Notes: generated by a model not told the origin, from the letters alone. A DNA stretch of 64,000 nucleotides from Pseudarthrobacter defluvii (GCF_030816725.1 NZ_JAUSYG010000001.1:1984001-2048000), one strand, 5' to 3'. Counted from the first letter of the stretch, positions 1 to 8,768 are shown. Translations and numbers: made by a program.

Positions 1-576
1 CAGCAGGTACGTCCGTTGGCCGCCGATCGTGGCGGAAAAGCCGCCTACTTCGGAGATCGCCTCGGTGGCCCCCTCGAACAGTTCCGGACGGTTGTCCACC
101 GCATAGCGGGCGCCGTACGTCCCGCCGGCTTCCTCGTCTGCGAAGAAGGCGAAGATGATCTCCCGCTTGGGTTTCCGGCCTTCCCTGGCGAAGCCGCGCA
201 GGACTGAAAGGATCATGGCGTCCATGTCCTTCATGTCGACGGCGCCGCGGCCCCAGATCAGGCCGTCCTTCAGTTCGGCGCCAAACGGGTCCACCGACCA
301 CTGGTCTCGGAGTGCGGGGACGACATCCAGGTGGCCGTGGACCACCAGGGCGCTGGCGGACGGGTCCTCCCCGGCCAGCCTGGTTACCACGTTGGCACGG
401 CCCGGTGCGGATTCGAAGATCTCCGCGCTCATGCCGACTTCCTCAATCAACCCCGCAGCGTACTCCGCCGCCACGCGTTCCCCCGGCCCTGATCCGTCCC
501 CATAGTTGGAGGTGTCGATCCGGATGAGTTCCTGGCAGATCCGGACAACTTCATCCTCGGGCAGGACGTCAGGCAT
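1..576 (-). CDS. M20-family metallopeptidase (N-terminal part, cut by window edge)
   Basis: The first 192 codons of a zinc-dependent M20/M25/M40 amidohydrolase; the C-terminus lies beyond position 1. The translation shows the family motifs in order: VHGHLDVVP near residue 78 (metal-binding His and catalytic Asp), GRGAVDMKD near residue 108 (bridging Asp), and DEEAGG (catalytic Glu-Glu). Relatives are dipeptidases, acetylornithine deacetylases and N-acyl amino acid hydrolases acting in the cytoplasm; the subfamily cannot be settled from the fragment. The ATG at 574-576 is chosen because AAGGAGA sits just upstream. It is divergent from the tRNA-Leu gene and shares no operon visible here. Confidence 0.85.
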   Translation of the reverse strand, partial: MPDVLPEDEVVRICQELIRIDTSNYGDGSGPGERVAAEYAAGLIEEVGMSAEIFESAPGRANVVTRLAGEDPSASALVVHGHLDVVPALRDQWSVDPFGAELKDGLIWGRGAVDMKDMDAMILSVLRGFAREGRKPKREIIFAFFADEEAGGTYGARYAVDNRPELFEGATEAISEVGGFSATIGGQRTYLL

Positions 577-651
577 TGGTGTCTCCTTGGTAGGGGATGA
601 GTGGGTGGAACGGGCTTGAAACGCTGCCCTCAGCCTACCCACTTGGTCCGA

Positions 652-681
652 TTCGTTGTTCCCGGAAAGTCATGTTAGAGT
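652..681 (+). promoter_or_regulatory. possible tRNA-Leu promoter
   Basis: TTCGTT (652-657), an 18-nt gap and TAGAGT (676-681) lie about 65 nt before the tRNA. This is a weak match to a housekeeping sigma promoter, listed because the tRNA must be transcribed from here. Confidence 0.3.
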
Positions 682-746
682 TTTTCTCGCTGCTTCGGAG
701 AGGCGCGAAACGCTGAAAGGCGGGACGACTTCCCGAAATACCACCT

Positions 747-829
747 GCGCGGGTGGCGGAATGGCAGACGCGCTAGCTTGAGGTGCTAGTCCTCGAAAGG
801 GGGTGGGGGTTCAAGTCCCCCTCCGCGCA
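747..829 (+). tRNA. tRNA-Leu (anticodon GAG)
   Basis: A complete class II tRNA with a long variable arm. The acceptor stem pairs 747-753 with 822-828, leaving A829 as discriminator. The anticodon stem 773-777/785-789 encloses a 7-nt loop with GAG at 780-782, which reads CUC and CUU leucine codons. The T arm has the usual GGTTCAAGTCC core. CCA is not encoded in full and must be added after transcription. A strong hairpin terminator follows directly. Confidence 0.95.
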
Positions 830-835
830 CATCGG

Positions 836-874
836 AAGCCCCGGAAAATCATCGATTTTCCGGGGCTTCTTTTT
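836..874 (+). terminator. Rho-independent terminator after tRNA-Leu
   Basis: A perfect 15-bp stem (836-850 with 854-868), a 3-nt loop and then CTTTTT. It is well placed to end the tRNA transcript. Confidence 0.9.
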
Positions 875-877
875 GTC

Positions 878-1066
878 TCAGGGCGCGCGAGAAGCGTTTT
901 CACGCTGCCCTGAAGACTGCGCCCTCTTAAAGGTGAAGTCACCAAGCGGTCCGAGATCATATAGCCACTTGATGTGTGGCTTGAACTTCCCGGACCCTAT
1001 CGTGACCGCGTAGAACTCCATCTTGGTGAAGGTCGATATGACCGCCAGCAGGCCCCCGATGGCCAC
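878..1066 (-). CDS. possible small membrane protein (62 aa)
   Basis: A short reading frame from GTG with a hydrophobic start (residues 1-12, IGGLLAVIS) and a basic, charged C-terminus. Its composition reads like real protein rather than shadow sequence, but no family is recognised and no clear ribosome site precedes the GTG. An ATG further upstream (near 1121) lies in another frame, so a frameshifted remnant of a slightly longer membrane protein is an equal possibility. It converges on the tRNA terminator. Confidence 0.3.
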   Translation of the reverse strand: MAIGGLLAVISTFTKMEFYAVTIGSGKFKPHIKWLYDLGPLGDFTFKRAQSSGQRENASRAP

Positions 1067-1133
1067 AGCGCCCGCGTGAGATCCCTGATTGCCTTCTGGC
1101 CGTCCTGGGGCAAGGTCTGCATGCTCCGGGTCC

Positions 1134-1139
1134 TAGGAT
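1134..1139 (+). promoter_or_regulatory. -10 element of leaderless lipoprotein gene
   Basis: TAGGAT ends 6 nt before the ATG at 1146, placing the transcription start at or next to the start codon. Confidence 0.5.
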
Positions 1140-1145
1140 GAGCGG

Positions 1146-1562
1146 ATGAGAGAAGTCGTCCTCCTTAGCGCCAGCGCGTTGGCCTTGGCCCTCTGCGCCT
1201 GCTCCGCGCAGGGGAATGAAGGCGCCTGCAAGGACTTCGAATCCGCCTACAACGCCTCCGGCCTGCGGTACAACCAAGGCACTGCGGGCAGTGGCGGTGC
1301 CACGGACTACGGCAAGGCGCTGAAAAAGCTTGCCGACGCCGCCAGGGTCGGCATTGCGAAGGCCTCCGGGGAGGTTAAGAAGAACCTTCAAGACCTCGTG
1401 GACGAAGGGGAGATGTACTCCTCCGCCGTCTCATCGCAGAACTCGCCGTACACCTCCGAGGCTGTCCGCACCATGGCCGACAACTCCCGGGATGGCCTCT
1501 TCGATGCCTGCGAGGCAGCAGGCATGTCGATCCACCTGGGTCCCGTCAATGCGGGCCAATGA
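1146..1562 (+). CDS. putative lipoprotein of unknown function (138 aa)
   Basis: The N-terminus is a short lipoprotein signal: M-R-E, a hydrophobic run rich in Leu/Ala, then LCAC with Cys19 as the likely lipidated residue. The mature part is hydrophilic, with heptad-like Leu/Ala/Val spacing around residues 55-85 suggesting helices, and Cys27 and Cys120 could form a disulfide. No catalytic motif or known domain is recognised. It is probably an outer-face membrane-anchored protein. A -10-like TAGGAT lies 6 nt before the ATG and there is no Shine-Dalgarno, so translation is probably leaderless. The next gene starts 48 nt downstream and has its own start region. Confidence 0.65.
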   Translation: MREVVLLSASALALALCACSAQGNEGACKDFESAYNASGLRYNQGTAGSGGATDYGKALKKLADAARVGIAKASGEVKKNLQDLVDEGEMYSSAVSSQNSPYTSEAVRTMADNSRDGLFDACEAAGMSIHLGPVNAGQ

Positions 1563-1610
1563 CCGTCCAAGAGGGGTCGGGGACCAGCTGAGACTTTAGA
1601 GTCTTTACCT

Positions 1611-2198
1611 ATGAACACAACAGCCGGCAGCGTCCCGGGTCGATCCGTCCAGCGCGTCGTCATTGTCCACGGGTATGAATCGTCGCCGGACGCAAACTGG
1701 TTTCCCTGGCTTCAAGGCGCCCTCGAAGCTAAAGGCATAGCGGTCACAGCGGTACCGCTCCCCGACCCTGATGATCCTGACAAGGCGGCGTGGGAGATTG
1801 CAGTCAGAGCAGCACTCGGAATGCCCGATGCTGCGACGGTGATTGTGGCCCACTCCCTCGGCGTGGTCACAGCCCTGCGGGTGCTTGCGGCGCTGGCGGT
1901 GCCTTGGGAGCTGGGCGGTCTCGTTTTGGTGGCCGGGTTCACCGAACCACTCGCGGCACTGCCGGAACTCGACGGCTTTTTGGCAGCTGACGTGGACGTT
2001 GAACGCGTAGCAACAAGCATTCGGAAACGGACAGTGCTCCGCTCCGACACGGATCCTTTCGTGCCGCCGGAGGCATCTGATGACCTTGCCAGGCGCCTGG
2101 ACGCGCGGCTGCAAGTCCACCCAGGTGCAAAACACTTCATGGCAGAAGACGGCGTCACAAGGCTGCCGGCGCTGCTTGACGTGATTCTGTCGAAGTAG
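1611..2198 (+). CDS. RBBP9/YdeN-family alpha/beta hydrolase
   Basis: A 195-residue cytoplasmic serine hydrolase. The order is typical of the RBBP9/YdeN family: VVIVHGYESSP near residues 16-25 (oxyanion loop), AHSLG with Ser82 as the nucleophile, a DPFVPP loop near residue 142 carrying the likely catalytic Asp, and GAKHFM with the catalytic His near residue 174. The length fits the family (about 180-200 aa). Substrates of bacterial members are not settled; weak esterase activity is usual. There is no signal peptide. The gene stands alone between the lipoprotein and the secreted CAP protein. Confidence 0.85.
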   Translation: MNTTAGSVPGRSVQRVVIVHGYESSPDANWFPWLQGALEAKGIAVTAVPLPDPDDPDKAAWEIAVRAALGMPDAATVIVAHSLGVVTALRVLAALAVPWELGGLVLVAGFTEPLAALPELDGFLAADVDVERVATSIRKRTVLRSDTDPFVPPEASDDLARRLDARLQVHPGAKHFMAEDGVTRLPALLDVILSK

Positions 2199-2320
2199 GC
2201 ATCCTCAGCATCTGCCAAGGCTTTCCCCAGCATCGCCACAAATCCCCGGTTTGCGTGATTGAGCGCGGGCAGACTTGTACCGTCTCCCGGCGTTCCCACC
2301 GGCACTCACTCTAGGGATCT

Positions 2321-3826
2321 ATGAAAATACGTTCTTCACGCATGTCCGCGGTAACCCTCGGCCTGCTGCTCACTTTGCCCTGCGGCCTCACCGCCGCCAC
2401 CGCTGCCGTCACTTCACCAGCCCCGGCCATCGTCCCCGCAACGACCATCGGCGACACCTTTACCAAGCAGACCTTCGACCTGATGAACGCTGAGCGCGTC
2501 AAGGCCGGATCAAGGCCGTTCGTCTGGAACCAGAAGATCGCTGACGTCTCCCAGGACTGGGCGAAACAGCTCGGCGTCGCAACGATGGATTCCGCCTTTG
2601 ACTTCGCCACGATCCACCGGGCCGACGCAGGCGGCAACGAAATCCCTGCCGGCGCTACCTGGTACCGCGAAAACATCGGATTCAACTTCAGTCCCGCACA
2701 GCTGGTTGACTGGTGGATGAACTCCCCGGGCCACAAGGCGGCGATGCTCGACCCCCGGGGCACCGACGCGGGCATCGGTTACGTCGTACCAACCAGCGGA
2801 CCGTACGCCGGCTGGCACCTGATGGTCTCCAACATGGCGGCGTACTCAACCACGCCGGCCCCGGCGCCCTCACCAGGGCCGACGTCCCAGACGCCACTGG
2901 CACAGAAGGCCGCTGCCATCAACGGCGCCCTGGGCCTCCCGGTGTCCCCCGAGATCTATGGACTAAAAAACGGCGGCTCATACCGCAACTACCAGTACGG
3001 GGCCCTGATCTACTCCCCCGCCACCGGCGCCCACGTCTCCACGGGCGCGATCCGCAACCTCTGGGCCGGCTACGGGTTCGAAAACGGCATGCTGGGTTAT
3101 CCGGTCACCGACGAGGTCTCCGGCCTCAAGGACGGCGGCGTCTACCAGAACTATCAGGGCGGAGCCCTCCTGTGGTCGCCTGCCTCCGGCGCCCACATTT
3201 CTACCGGCGCCATCCGGAACGCCTGGGCCGCGACAGGATTCGAATCCGGCCCGCTCGGCTATCCGACCTCGGAGATCTACCAGGTTGAAGGCGGCACCGC
3301 CCAGGACTACCAGAACGGCGTCATCACCAGCAGCGCCTCCGGCACCCGGATCATCTCCGGTGAGATGCTGGCAAGATACCGGGAAAACAGGGCCCTCCTG
3401 GGCGTTGCAACCAGCGCTAAAACCGCCATCAGGGACGGCGGCTTCTATCAGAACTTCCAGCTCGGAGCCCTGCTGTACTCTCCGGCCACCGGAACGCAGC
3501 TGTCCATTGGCGGCCTCCGCAGCGTCTGGGCCGCGACCGGCTTCGAGAACGGTGTCCTGGGCTACCCGGCGTCAGGGGAAATGCCTGCCAACGGCGGCGT
3601 CTACCAGAATTACCAGGGTGGCTTCATCACCTGGCTTCCCGACTCCGGCGGCCAGTTTACCTTCGGCGGCATCGGCGGCCTCTACCGCAGCGCCGGCGGC
3701 CCGACGGGGCGGCTCGGATTCCCGACCAGCGGTGAGTATACGACAGGTCCCGGGGGCAACGTCGCGCAGAACTTCCAGCACGGCACCATCCATTGGGGAC
3801 CCGCCGGGACGGGCATTACCTACTAG
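2321..3826 (+). CDS. secreted CAP-domain protein with LGFP repeats
   Basis: A 501-residue exported protein. Residues 1-30 form a Sec signal peptide (basic start, Leu-rich core, Ala-rich end). Residues ~45-185 are a CAP/SCP-PR1 domain: FDLMNAERVKAG at its start, then WYRENIGF, WWMNSPGHKAAMLD and GWHLMVSNMA, as in SpoIIE-independent bacterial CAP proteins. A Pro/Ala linker follows. From ~215 to the end there are about six LGFP repeats of ~54 residues (YGLKNGGSYRNYQYGAL..., then FENGMLGYP), the fourth degenerate. LGFP repeats are thought to attach actinobacterial proteins to the cell wall; the role of the CAP domain is unknown. The neighbouring convergent subtilisin carries the same repeats, which suggests a shared wall location. 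Confidence 0.9.
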   Translation: MKIRSSRMSAVTLGLLLTLPCGLTAATAAVTSPAPAIVPATTIGDTFTKQTFDLMNAERVKAGSRPFVWNQKIADVSQDWAKQLGVATMDSAFDFATIHRADAGGNEIPAGATWYRENIGFNFSPAQLVDWWMNSPGHKAAMLDPRGTDAGIGYVVPTSGPYAGWHLMVSNMAAYSTTPAPAPSPGPTSQTPLAQKAAAINGALGLPVSPEIYGLKNGGSYRNYQYGALIYSPATGAHVSTGAIRNLWAGYGFENGMLGYPVTDEVSGLKDGGVYQNYQGGALLWSPASGAHISTGAIRNAWAATGFESGPLGYPTSEIYQVEGGTAQDYQNGVITSSASGTRIISGEMLARYRENRALLGVATSAKTAIRDGGFYQNFQLGALLYSPATGTQLSIGGLRSVWAATGFENGVLGYPASGEMPANGGVYQNYQGGFITWLPDSGGQFTFGGIGGLYRSAGGPTGRLGFPTSGEYTTGPGGNVAQNFQHGTIHWGPAGTGITY

Positions 3827-3840
3827 GAGAACAAGCCTTC

Positions 3841-3871
3841 AGCACCCTCCCTGCCGCACAGGGAGGGTGCT
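3841..3871. terminator. bidirectional hairpin between convergent LGFP genes
   Basis: A perfect 12-bp stem (3841-3852 with 3860-3871) with a 7-nt loop. It lies 15 nt after the CAP gene and 60 nt after the end of the subtilisin gene on the other strand. There is no clear T-tract. Confidence 0.6.
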
Positions 3872-3930
3872 GCTCGTTCACGTCGCACCGCCGCCAACTG
3901 TTCACCTGCGCATGCGGCGAATCGCTGGAT

Positions 3931-6168
3931 TTACTGCCAGGAGATGTAGGAGCCGCGCGGAGTCCAATGGATCACACCGCCTTGGTAGTTCTGGGCGACA
4001 CTGCCATCATTGCCGGTCGGATACTCATCGCTTGTCGGGTAGCCGAGGCGCCCCGACTCATACCCTAATGAGGCCCAGATGGAACGGGTGGCGCCCAACG
4101 ACGAGTGCGCTCCGGTGGCCGGGGACCACACGATGGCCCCACGCTGGTAGTTCTGGTAGGTACCGCCATCGCGGAGGCCGGTTACTTCATCTGTCACCGG
4201 ATACCCCAGCACGCCGTTTTCAAAGCCGGTCGCCGCCCACTCCCCGCGGATCGCTCCCACGGATATGTGCGCTCCGGTTGCCGGGGACCATACGATGGCG
4301 CCGCCCTGGTAGTTCTGGTACACGCCGCCGTCGCGCAGTCCAGCCACCTCATCCGTGACCGGATACCCCAAGCGGCCGTTCTCGAAGCCGGTCGCCGCCC
4401 ACAGCCCGCGGATCGCGCCCACGGATATGTGTGCTCCGGTTGCCGGGGACCATACGATCGCGCCGCCCTGGTAGTTCTGGTACACGCCGCCGTCGCGCAG
4501 CCCAGACACCTCATCCGTGACCGGATACCCCAAGCGGCCGTTCTCGAAGCCGGTCGCCGCCCACAGCCCGCGGATCGCGCCGGTGGAGACATGCGCTCCG
4601 GTTGCAGGCGAGTAAACGATGCAGCCGTGCTCAAAACACTGGTATCCCCCGTTGTCCTTGAGCCCGTAAACCTCCCCCGTAGTCGCGGCTCCCAGAGCGC
4701 CGTTCAGGGACGCTGCCTTGGCGGCTATCGGCGTCTGCGCGGCCGGAAATACGACGGCGGCCGAGGCGTCGACCAGGCCGGCGCCGCATCCTCCGGAGCA
4801 GGTACCTGGAAGCGGACGGGCGCTTGCCTTGAGCTTGGCTTCGATCTGGGACGGTGTCAGGGAGGAATTGGCAGCCTTCATCAGGGCGCCAACAGACGCC
4901 GCCATGGGCGTAGCCATCGACGTTCCCATCAGCGATCCATACGTTTCCGCGCCCGGGCTGGTTGTTCCGGCATTCAACGTCGAGAGGATCCCCGCATCTA
5001 AGTCGCCTCCCGGGGCCATAACGTCGACTGCGGGACCGAAATTTGAGTACGACGCCTTGGCCCCGGACCGGTTGGTGGCCCCAACGGTGACCACGTTGTT
5101 GCAATTTGCCGGCGCGTTGTTTGACGCAGGCTGGTTCTCATTGCCCGCAGCCACAAAAACGGTGGCACCGCGGTTCACGGCGCCATCAATGGCCGCCTGC
5201 ATGGTGGAAGGGCAGGGCGCAGTTCCGCCTACGCTGAGATTGATGGTCTTCGCCGGCTTGGCGTTGGAGGGTACGCCACTGACGTTTCCCCCGGAGGCCC
5301 AGATGATGCTGTCGGAGACGTCGGACAGATAACCGCCGCAGCCACCGAGTGCGCGGACGGGTTCGATCTTCACGCTGGGAGCCGCGCCGCTGACTCCCTC
5401 GGCGTTATTGGCGACGGCTGCGATAATCCCGGCCACATGGGTTCCGTGCCAGGAAGAATTGACAGATGAGCCCGACCCACACGCACCAGCGGTCTGGTAA
5501 TCGCCCGGGTCGGAGGGATCGGCGTCCCTTCCGTTGCCGTCACCTGAAGAGGCCGGATCGGCGATCATGTCGTAGCCAGCGATGATGTTGGAATTGAGGT
5601 CGCTGTGTGCCGTGATGCCGGTGTCGATTACGGCGACGATTTGTCCCGTACCCGTGGTCTTGTCCCAGACTGAGGGGACCCGGATGCCGGCGTTGGGGTC
5701 AGACAAAGCCCACTGCTGGGAATAGTAGGTGTCGTCGGGTGTGGCCGACGGGTACATGCGGATGTCGGGCTCCACCGAAGCGACGTTCGCGCCCGCGGCT
5801 ATGCTCTCCAGCACACGCTGGGACTCTGCAGCACTAAGCCTGCGGTTTGCCTTCACCACCTTGGCGTCACCGGCCGTGGACTTGATCTCCCTGACGGCGA
5901 TGGAAGTGTCGGCGGCAGCCCTCGCGTAGGTCTTGCCCCGCTCAGCGGAGCTGCCACCCGCGGCGGGCTTGAACGTCACGATGAACTGATCCGTGGGCAG
6001 GGACGCGCCTGCGGAGCTTGCCGGGCCTGAAGGACCAGGAGGCAGCGCTGGTTTGTTGTCGGCGTTGACAGTTCCTGCCGTTGCGGAAGCAAAAACGACG
6101 GTGGCCACCATCAGGCCGATGGCCCTGTTACCGATGCCGGCTTTTGTCATACCAGTCTTAGTGCGCAT
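3931..6168 (-). CDS. secreted S8 subtilisin-like protease with LGFP repeats
   Basis: A 745-residue exported serine protease. A signal peptide covers residues 1-36. An inhibitor-I9-like propeptide spans ~60-140 (QFIVTFKP...SVEPDIRMY). The catalytic domain has Asp182 (VIDTG), His241 (HGTHVAG), oxyanion Asn343 (AAGNEN) and Ser417 (GTSMATP). Four Cys in ~230-460 may form disulfides. From ~485 to the end there are about five LGFP repeats of 54 residues, two nearly identical even at DNA level. The start at 6168 is preferred because AGAGGAG lies 6-7 nt upstream; a longer frame exists but has no signal peptide at its start. It probably acts at the cell wall. It converges on the CAP-LGFP gene. Confidence 0.92.
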   Translation of the reverse strand: MRTKTGMTKAGIGNRAIGLMVATVVFASATAGTVNADNKPALPPGPSGPASSAGASLPTDQFIVTFKPAAGGSSAERGKTYARAAADTSIAVREIKSTAGDAKVVKANRRLSAAESQRVLESIAAGANVASVEPDIRMYPSATPDDTYYSQQWALSDPNAGIRVPSVWDKTTGTGQIVAVIDTGITAHSDLNSNIIAGYDMIADPASSGDGNGRDADPSDPGDYQTAGACGSGSSVNSSWHGTHVAGIIAAVANNAEGVSGAAPSVKIEPVRALGGCGGYLSDVSDSIIWASGGNVSGVPSNAKPAKTINLSVGGTAPCPSTMQAAIDGAVNRGATVFVAAGNENQPASNNAPANCNNVVTVGATNRSGAKASYSNFGPAVDVMAPGGDLDAGILSTLNAGTTSPGAETYGSLMGTSMATPMAASVGALMKAANSSLTPSQIEAKLKASARPLPGTCSGGCGAGLVDASAAVVFPAAQTPIAAKAASLNGALGAATTGEVYGLKDNGGYQCFEHGCIVYSPATGAHVSTGAIRGLWAATGFENGRLGYPVTDEVSGLRDGGVYQNYQGGAIVWSPATGAHISVGAIRGLWAATGFENGRLGYPVTDEVAGLRDGGVYQNYQGGAIVWSPATGAHISVGAIRGEWAATGFENGVLGYPVTDEVTGLRDGGTYQNYQRGAIVWSPATGAHSSLGATRSIWASLGYESGRLGYPTSDEYPTGNDGSVAQNYQGGVIHWTPRGSYISWQ
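4261..4584 (-). repeat. two tandem near-identical 162-bp LGFP repeat units
   Basis: Units 4261-4422 and 4423-4584 differ at about seven positions by direct reading. Each codes for one 54-residue LGFP module of the subtilisin. Such identity suggests recent duplication or gene conversion and makes the repeat number prone to change. Confidence 0.85.
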
Positions 6169-6267
6169 ATCCACTCCTCTGGGCCTCCCGGTTCCACCAG
6201 CGAGCCTACTAAGATCATGACGCCTGCGGGAGGCCTCGTCATCCCCCAAAGCAGCCGGGGGTATCGC

Positions 6268-6729
6268 TCAGGCCAGCCGCGCCCTGACGATCTCACTGAC
6301 GGCCTTGCCGTCGAAACGCCCGGCGATCTTCGGGGTTACGGATTTCATGACGGCCCCCATGGAGCGCATCGTCAGCTCGGTGCCGTCCGCCTGCAGGCCG
6401 GCAACGACCTCGTCCACGATGGCTTCGGCTTCCTCCCTGGTCAGGCCCTTGGGCAGATACGCCTCAATAACCTCGGCCTCGGAGATCTCAGCCGCCGCAC
6501 GGTCTTCGTGGCCCGCCGCGGAATAGGTGGCGGCCGTGTCCCGTCGCTTGGCAGCCTCCTTTTGCAGCAGCGCGGTGACTTGGAGGTCGTCGAGCTCAAC
6601 GGGGGTCTTGCCGGACTTCTCCCGCGCTTCGATCTCGCCCAGGACGTTGCGCACGGTGGTCAGGGCCACCTTGTTGCCGGCCTTCATATGGACGACGACG
6701 TCGTCCTTCAGCTTTTCCTTCAGTGACAT
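6268..6729 (-). CDS. GatB/YqeY domain protein
   Basis: A 153-residue cytoplasmic protein of the YqeY family, which resembles the tail domain of the GatB amidotransferase subunit. Seen in the sequence: the MSLKEKLKDD opening, TVRNVLGEIEAREKSGK, EAYLPKGLTREEAEAIVDEVV and the GAVMKSVTPKIAGRFDGK signature near the C-terminus. Length is normal for the family. In relatives the role is inferred to be tRNA-related, but it is not proven. The start at 6729 is preferred because GAGG sits 9 nt upstream; an in-frame ATG 15 nt earlier lacks a good ribosome site. Confidence 0.92.
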   Translation of the reverse strand: MSLKEKLKDDVVVHMKAGNKVALTTVRNVLGEIEAREKSGKTPVELDDLQVTALLQKEAAKRRDTAATYSAAGHEDRAAAEISEAEVIEAYLPKGLTREEAEAIVDEVVAGLQADGTELTMRSMGAVMKSVTPKIAGRFDGKAVSEIVRARLA

Positions 6730-6904
6730 GCTGTTATGCCTCATTCTTTCGTTCGGCGGGGAAACGGCCATGGACAAGCCTATTCCCGCCGCAGCTTCAG
6801 CGCGTGGTTGCTCCCGGATTTGCCGCAGTGACCCGGCGCACGGGCCCGTAGGCTGGTTTGGGTACCCAGTTGCCCGGTCCTCCGGGCCCCGAAAGGAGCA
6901 TCGA

Positions 6905-8512
6905 GTGGACAGCACGGTTGGCAAGTGGTTTCTGAATTGGGTTGAGCGCGGCAACCCCGCAACTGATATCCAAACGGGTGGTGCAGGAACTCCGGCATGG
7001 TCAGAGGGCAACCTGGTGCGCCCCCTGGTCCACGGCGCGCCATACTTTTCCAGGCTGCAGGCAGAGCTGCGGGGCCTGCAGTCGGGGGACAGGGTTTGGT
7101 TCACCGACTGGCGCGGCGACGGCGACGAGCAAATTGCAGCAGACGGGCCCACCATCGGCGGGACGCTTGCGCGGTTGGCAAAGTCCGGAGTGGAAGTGCG
7201 GGGGCTCGTCTGGAGATCCCACGGCGAGCGCATCTCAGCGCCCATCAGCGGCCGCTCCAATGAGCTTCTCAGCCGCCAAATCAACGACGCCGGCGGGGAG
7301 GCGCTGCTGGATCAGCGGGTCCGTCTGTTCGGTTCCCACCACCAGAAACTGGTGGTCATCCGCCGTCGTGACGACCCCTCCCGGGACGTCGCTTTCGTGG
7401 GCGGAATTGACCTTTCGCACAGCCGCCGGGACGACGCCCGCCATGAAGGGGACCCGCAGGCGGTGACGATGGATTCGCGCTACGGGCCAAGGCCCCCTTG
7501 GCATGATGCCGCCCTCGAACTGCGCGGGCCGGTCGTCGCGGATGTGCTGGCCGTGTTCGCTGAGCGGTGGAACGACCCCCACCCGCTTGACCGGCACACC
7601 CCGTACCGGATGCTGCTGCAGCGCCTGGCCCGCATGCCGCGGCATCCCAAACCGCTGCCGGAGACTGCTCCCCCGCCACCGCCGGCCGGCCCGCACGCCG
7701 TACAACTGCTGCGCACCTACGGCCTGAAGCACCCGCCTTTCCCCTTCGCGCCGGACGGCGAGCGCAGCATCCCGCGGGGCTACGCAAAAGCATTCGCCCA
7801 GGCCCGTTCGCTCATCTACATCGAGGACCAGTATCTGTGGTCCACGGAGGTGGCCCAGGGAATAGCAGCCGCGCTGGAGCGAAACCAGGAGTTGAACGTG
7901 ATCATAGTGGTGCCCAGGTACCCGGACTCCGACGGCTTCCTGGGCGGACCGCCCCGGCGCTTGGGGCAACTGCGCGCCCTCAGCATGATCCGCAAGGCCG
8001 CACCGGACAGGGTTGGGGTGTTCAACCTGGAGAACAGCGAGGGGACTCCGGTCTATGTCCATGCCAAGATCTGCATCATCGACGACACCTGGTTCACCTG
8101 CGGCTCCGACAACTTCAACCGACGGTCCTGGACCACTGACAGCGAACTCACGTGCGCTGTCGTCGACACCTCCACCTCAGGTGCCCAGGGCGGGGAGCCA
8201 CGCGCGTCGGGGCACCGTTCGCTTGCCACAGAACTGCGGCTCCAGCTCTGGGCGGAACACCTTGGTTTGGACGAAGACGACCCCCGGCTCCAGGCTGACG
8301 GGCCAGGACTTAAGCTGTGGAACAGCATGTCCGGTGCCCTGGACCGGTGGCACCTGACAGGCCGCCGTACACCGCGGCCCGCAGGGCAGGTTCGCCCCCA
8401 CGTCCCCGACCCCGTCCCGCCCCTCCACCGTCTTTGGGCCGATCCGGTCTACAAGTACATCGTTGACCCCGACGGCCGCCCCCGGGGGCTCCGCGGCACT
8501 GACCGGTTCTAG
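6905..8512 (+). CDS. phospholipase D-like protein
   Basis: A 535-residue protein of the PLD superfamily without a signal peptide. Two HKD regions are visible: HHQKLVVI at 145-152 followed by AFVGGIDLS, and VHAKICIIDD near residue 382 followed by GSDNFNRRS. The second is complete (H-x-K-x4-D). In the first, the usual Asp is replaced by Arg153 and a short charged insert follows, so the first half-site is unusual. It probably hydrolyses phosphodiester bonds in phospholipids or transfers a head group; cardiolipin synthase-like roles cannot be excluded. The GTG start at 6905 has AAAGGAG 7 nt upstream. It is transcribed alone, divergent from YqeY. Confidence 0.85.
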   Translation: MDSTVGKWFLNWVERGNPATDIQTGGAGTPAWSEGNLVRPLVHGAPYFSRLQAELRGLQSGDRVWFTDWRGDGDEQIAADGPTIGGTLARLAKSGVEVRGLVWRSHGERISAPISGRSNELLSRQINDAGGEALLDQRVRLFGSHHQKLVVIRRRDDPSRDVAFVGGIDLSHSRRDDARHEGDPQAVTMDSRYGPRPPWHDAALELRGPVVADVLAVFAERWNDPHPLDRHTPYRMLLQRLARMPRHPKPLPETAPPPPPAGPHAVQLLRTYGLKHPPFPFAPDGERSIPRGYAKAFAQARSLIYIEDQYLWSTEVAQGIAAALERNQELNVIIVVPRYPDSDGFLGGPPRRLGQLRALSMIRKAAPDRVGVFNLENSEGTPVYVHAKICIIDDTWFTCGSDNFNRRSWTTDSELTCAVVDTSTSGAQGGEPRASGHRSLATELRLQLWAEHLGLDEDDPRLQADGPGLKLWNSMSGALDRWHLTGRRTPRPAGQVRPHVPDPVPPLHRLWADPVYKYIVDPDGRPRGLRGTDRF

Positions 8513-8768
8513 CCTGGCGTAGGAGCGGCTGGTAACGCCACTGGCGATGCCTTCCCCTACCCGGGCGCTACCCATGCAAGCCGGCCGTCTCCCCCAACGG
8601 ACATGGTGTTTCCCGATGCCGCGGGTGGATTCCCCCATGTTCGCCCACAGTGGTTTCCCCGCTCTTGACACCGGACCTCCAGGGATCTTTGATCATCACT
8701 AAGTCGTGCAGCGGGCTTCCTCCACCTATTGCGTCCCCCGGTTCGGGACGGTTCGCCAGGGAGCAGAC

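Noticed and set aside
4240..4600. Tandem repeats as a possible CRISPR array
   Set aside because: The period is 162 bp, the units are coding (54 residues each) and there are no spacers.
4105..5001. Repeat-rich frame on the plus strand (Gly/Arg/Asp-rich)
   Set aside because: It is antisense to the LGFP repeats of the subtilisin; the repeat pattern mirrors the 162-bp units.
6527..6904. In-frame extension upstream of the PLD-like gene
   Set aside because: It is antisense to YqeY and has no protein-like features; GTG 6905 with AAAGGAG is a better start.
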